64,000 bases of DNA, from contig CAJNDT010005875.1 in the NCBI GenBank assembly GCA_905221615.1, positions 434,001-498,000 on the forward strand, given 5' to 3'. Both the position numbers and the translations under genes were made by a program. Below are positions 60,535-64,000 of this stretch, piece by piece. The notes under the pieces are model-generated. The model ran no database searches and was not told the origin of the DNA. It worked only from the letters and a program-made list of their open reading frames with translations. How positions within the stretch are numbered: position 1 is the first letter of the stretch; each line of letters begins with the position of its first letter. Source of the DNA: Symbiodinium sp. CCMP2592. Lineage: Eukaryota > Sar > Dinophyceae > Suessiales > Symbiodiniaceae.

Positions 60535-62696
60535 GCAATGAAGGGGGGCCACTGCAGGCTCCGACCCCGACCGCGAACTCGTGGACAGGGCCAGCGGACG
60601 CTTTGTCGGACGAAGCATACATCTCGCCACTCCAACTCATCCAGAAGCGGTTCGCCGCTGTTTCGATTGCAACCGAGCCGAAATCATCGCAATCCCAACG
60701 GACAAAGCCTGAAGACGGAAGCCTCGCAGAAGTTCAATAGGCGGGAGTTGGACCGAAATCAGGCTTGTAGTTCAGGCAGCGTCCAGCGTGGGAAAGCATG
60801 GGACGGAGATCTTCGGCAAGACATCTGGGCACCAAAGAAGTGGTCAGAGTCAGCTCCAGGAGCACTCGAGAGAGTCTGAAACAGAGGGCTTTCCTTTCAT
60901 CGCGTCAGCGTGCGCCTGATCCGAAACAATCTGCCTCTTCCATCTTCGATCAGGTCCTTCCCCTGGAAGCACAGAAAGCCTTCAGCATCTGCCAAGATCA
61001 CCGCGTCCACAGCTGTTTTTCTGCTGGACGCCGCGAGCAAAACTTGTGTTTGAGCCGTGGTCGAGAGGAGAAGCCGGCAAGGAAGACAAGACTTAAGGTC
61101 GAGTACATGTGAGAGTTATGCCAGTTAGCATGCTGAGCTCTTCTGAACTGGGCGGGATTGGAGGGCTCTACCAAGTTTCAACCAGGCCCGCCCTCGACGC
61201 TCTGCTGTTCTGCCAGGCCTGCAACCAGATGAACGCTCTCTGGTTTGCGGCGGGTCACCGCATTCAGGCCCGAATCCGCGACAGCTAAGTTTGATATCAG
61301 CCGTTGCCAAGCCTTCAAGTGGGGTTCCCACCTGAGCCCTCGGCTCTCCCGGCTCTCTAAAGGCCCTGGACTGCAACATGGGCGCCTTCATCGGCGAGGC
61401 TTTCAAGGCTTCGGAGTTGCAGGGAGTTTCTCCAGCGAACCGCCGATGACCCGCTGTTGTTGACCGGTGTGCCGGTGTGCCAGATTCCTTATGTGCTTCG
61501 GCGGTTCCTGCCCTTGGGCCAGAAGAACCGTGCACGACCCAGTCTATGCTTGTTCCTGTTCGGCTGGGTTCGAGTTTCGTCAGAGGGAAGGAAGTAAAGA
61601 AGTATCGAAATGCTGCACCAACAAGGGGAGCACGCGACTATAGGACTTGGAACCACAATATTTGCCAAGCATCAGGTTTAGACAGTTCATTTCTTAAAGT
61701 CAATCTTCAACCCCACCCTCTTTTCACCCCACTTCTCTGCCTTCATCGGTGCATGAATCTCGGAAGTGAGGTGTGGCCTCTCGCTGTCGCTACCTGGGAT
61801 TCCGGGAGTATATCTACACCGGCCGAGAGGGGACAGCTGGGCACCCAGACGTCTCGCCGCATCGATCTGCCGCTTGACCTTGGCAGCTCAGAACCGTTGG
61901 AGGGCTAAGTCTATTCAAGATCGCCTTTCACAGATTAAGCTCCGACCGAAGGTGGGCAAATGCCATGCAGCCGCGGAGTGGACCTTTGGTACCATCTACC
62001 AGCGATTTCTGAGCGGTGCCTTGGCGAGACAGAGTATTGGCAGCAGTGGCAAAGCACCTCGTGTCTTGCTCGCACCGCAAAGGTTAACAGACGTAAGCTT
62101 GCAGTCCATCTGCGCATACGTGAGACGAAACTTCAGAATGAATTTCGGTCATTGTCAACGTCCAGACCGGCAAGCCAAAGTCGCATAGTTGAATCGAGTG
62201 GTGCGCACCTTAAAGTTCCTAGCCGCTAGGTGGTTCATGTCCGACAAATTTCGCTAAGCAGTAGAGGCATTCAGACCCGACCTGCGACTGCGAACCTGTG
62301 TGAGGCATGGGCATCCGAATGCACTACGGTCATCCAGATTTTGTTTGCGCCTTTTGGGCGCGAAATCGAGGTGGAATGAGCCCATCCGCCGTGCTTGGGG
62401 TCAGGGGTTGAAGAAAAGGGGAAGAGTATGGAGTGCTGCAGAGCCACTGCTTGTATGCTTCAGCCAGGTAAAGGCTCTGCCGTTGTGAACCTCAGCGAGG
62501 ACATTTTTGCAGGCTGGGCCTCTCTCAAGGATGCGAGACACATGTGAAAGCTAGAGCCTTCAGATGCAGCTCGGATGTCCGTCATGGTCAACACTTGACT
62601 GTGAGTTTTCGGAGCGAAGGCATGTGCATGTTACATGAATCTGACTGCGAGGGTGCCTTTCAACCTCTGACCTGCGACAACTCGTCTGATTTGGAG
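60535..62696. other. No confident gene
   Basis: Several short plus-strand candidates exist: MGAFIGEAFKASELQGVS near 61378, PLLLTGVPVCQIPYVLRRFL near 61450, and a mixed frame at 61900-62190. No phase-consistent model was found. Confidence 0.25.
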
Positions 62697-63047
62697 GTTA
62701 CAACCTCCACATGCGCGCCGAAGCGTCGCCGCACGTGGACGTGTTGGAGTTCGAGAAGGGGCGCGAGGTGGATCTGTGCTTCGGTCACTTCGATTCCTGC
62801 TTCGAGTGCATTGGCTACGTAACGATATGCCGGCGCTGTCAGTCGGGCCCGGTGAGTATAGCTGCAGTCATGCCCTGACGCCTCATCTCCCATCAGAAGA
62901 TGTAAATCTCAAAGGCCGCTTTCAACGCCGCGCGCGGCGCTCAGAGGAAAGCGCCGTCTCAGGCAATGGCCAAAGCACTTGGAGCTAACGACACGTTTGA
63001 AAGCCTTGCACGCTGCCTGGGCCTGGTCCGTCAAACGACAAAGCCAG
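62697..63047 (+). CDS. Two exons of unknown gene with Cys cluster
   Basis: Exon 62697-62851 reads YNLHMRAEASPHVDVLEFEK, then GREVDLCFGHFDSCFECIGY and VTICRRCQSGP. It ends at a strong GTGAGT donor. Exon 62915-63047 follows AAAG and reads AAFNAARGAQRKAPSQAMAK, then ALGANDTFESLARCLGLVRQ and TTKP, ending at a GT donor. The junction is in phase 0. Four cysteines (C-x6-C-x2-C then CRRC) could bind a metal. Upstream and downstream exons are missing. No family recognised. Confidence 0.5.
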
Positions 63048-64000
63048 GTTTAGACTGAGAAACTGCCTGGTACAAAGCTTCAAGATCTGCGTGCCATGTC
63101 TCCGAAACGAAACCACGTTAAACGTATAGCATTGCCATGCACCGTCTCAGAGTCAGAATGCAAGCAATGTGCAAGGTCGCTCTTCTTCTCGAAGATTTCC
63201 GCGGGAAGCGTGGGCATAATTCGTTCTCGAGACAATCACCTGCTATGCGAAAGGCCAGCCTTGCTGAACTCTAGGACTGTTTTGGACTTCGAAGCTGCAA
63301 GGGGCAGTGAGGTTTGGCTCCACCTGCATGAATGCATGGCATCGGCACGATGGGTTATGGAAACAGCTTAATGTTTTGTTGGTAGTTGTTTTATGTTGTC
63401 TTCAGATGACCTGGCGATGCTTAAAGTTGGGGCTTAGATGCGCACATGCCTTTGAATGTTGCGAGCAGCTCTCGTGCAGGATTGGTGTTCTTCATTCTTT
63501 ATCGTTCTACTTCACCTCCGTAGCATTCTACGCAGCTTGGCAGCAAGTACAGAATGGTGCCTGCATAAGTATAGCAATAACTGACATCAGCCGATATATG
63601 CAGCCAGGGCAAGGCCTCGTTGCCGTGATTGCGCATTTGGCATTTGGGGGGGCTACTTCCGCCACATCATACGAAACTTCTTGATTTGAGAAATGCCTTT
63701 CTGTGTCCAAGAGCCTTTGAAAGTGCTGGCTGAGACAGATCTCTCCTTGGACAATTTCTTCGAGCAGTCTGGTAGAGCAAGTTTTGCGGCAACATGCTCC
63801 GTGGAATTCAATCAATCCCGGAGTCAGATGAGGCGAGTTTCCTATCATACTGGGAGTTGTTCCCTGTGCTCCCTGGCATCAGGTTAGCAATCTCTTGATC
63901 GATTTCTCCATCACACTATACGTGCGGCGCTCTGTGTTCAGCCACAGTCAGGCTCAGTTGTTGGTCTCGAGTTAAGTGCTTGGGCTGGACCCATCATGTA
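63048..64000. other. Possible further exons of the preceding gene
   Basis: Near 63265-63370 (+) the frame reads VLDFEAARGSEVWLHLHECM. Near 63500-63680 it reads LSFYFTSVAFYAAWQQVQNG, then MQPGQGLVAVIAHLAFG. Both look protein-like, but junctions were not resolved. Confidence 0.25.

Overview
The window looks like nuclear DNA of a dinoflagellate, probably a Symbiodiniaceae-type alga. This is inferred from several signs together: mid-GC sequence with few long ORFs, genes cut into short exons, and small introns that use GC-AG as well as GT-AG borders. Very abundant trinucleotide and TA-rich microsatellites, degenerate TTTAGGG-like repeats and a retroelement with unusual accessory domains point the same way. 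No tRNA, rRNA, operon or bacterial signal was found. Most long open frames in the repeats are by-products of microsatellites.

Layout. 1-3.1 kb holds exons of a polytopic membrane protein (+). 4.9-7.1 kb has weak exon-like segments (-). 9.1-19.8 kb is one large gene (+) for a voltage-gated, cyclic-nucleotide-binding-domain (CNBD) cation channel. It was recognised by reading exons in all frames: pre-S1, S1, S2, S3, S4, linker, S5, pore, C-linker, CNBD and C-terminus. Its last large intron carries a decayed coiled-coil gene copy, a 1-kb purine-rich block and long TATG microsatellites. 20.2-21.5 kb has exon-like segments (-). 22.4-23.7 kb is a frameshifted kinase-like pseudogene (+).

24.3-32.8 kb (-) is the most striking region. 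A LINE-type retrotransposon ORF combines an AP-endonuclease-like domain, a reverse transcriptase, four zinc fingers and, at its C-terminus, a ubiquitin-specific-protease-like domain. Downstream on the same strand lie a 2-oxoglutarate/Fe(II)-oxygenase-like ORF and an ORF with two Cys/His-rich repeats. The whole block is bracketed by AGT-type microsatellites.

33.3-34.4, 37.9-38.5, 38.9-40.8 and 41.4-42.9 (-) kb hold multi-exon genes of unknown function; the 38.9-40.8 kb product is probably secreted. 46.7-47.8 kb is an intronless PP2C phosphatase. 48.5-50.1 and 51.0-52.6 kb are two further multi-exon genes whose splice phases agree. 52.8-55.2 kb is a tandem duplication of a decayed coiled-coil gene, related to the copy inside the channel intron. 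55.7, 57.8-58.3 and 62.7-63.0 kb are exon sets of unknown genes, and 59.7-60.5 kb encodes a polytopic membrane protein.

The genes do not form an evident pathway. Joint function is plausible only for the retroelement block. All splice calls were made by eye from reading frame, AG acceptors and GT/GC donors and have no transcript support.
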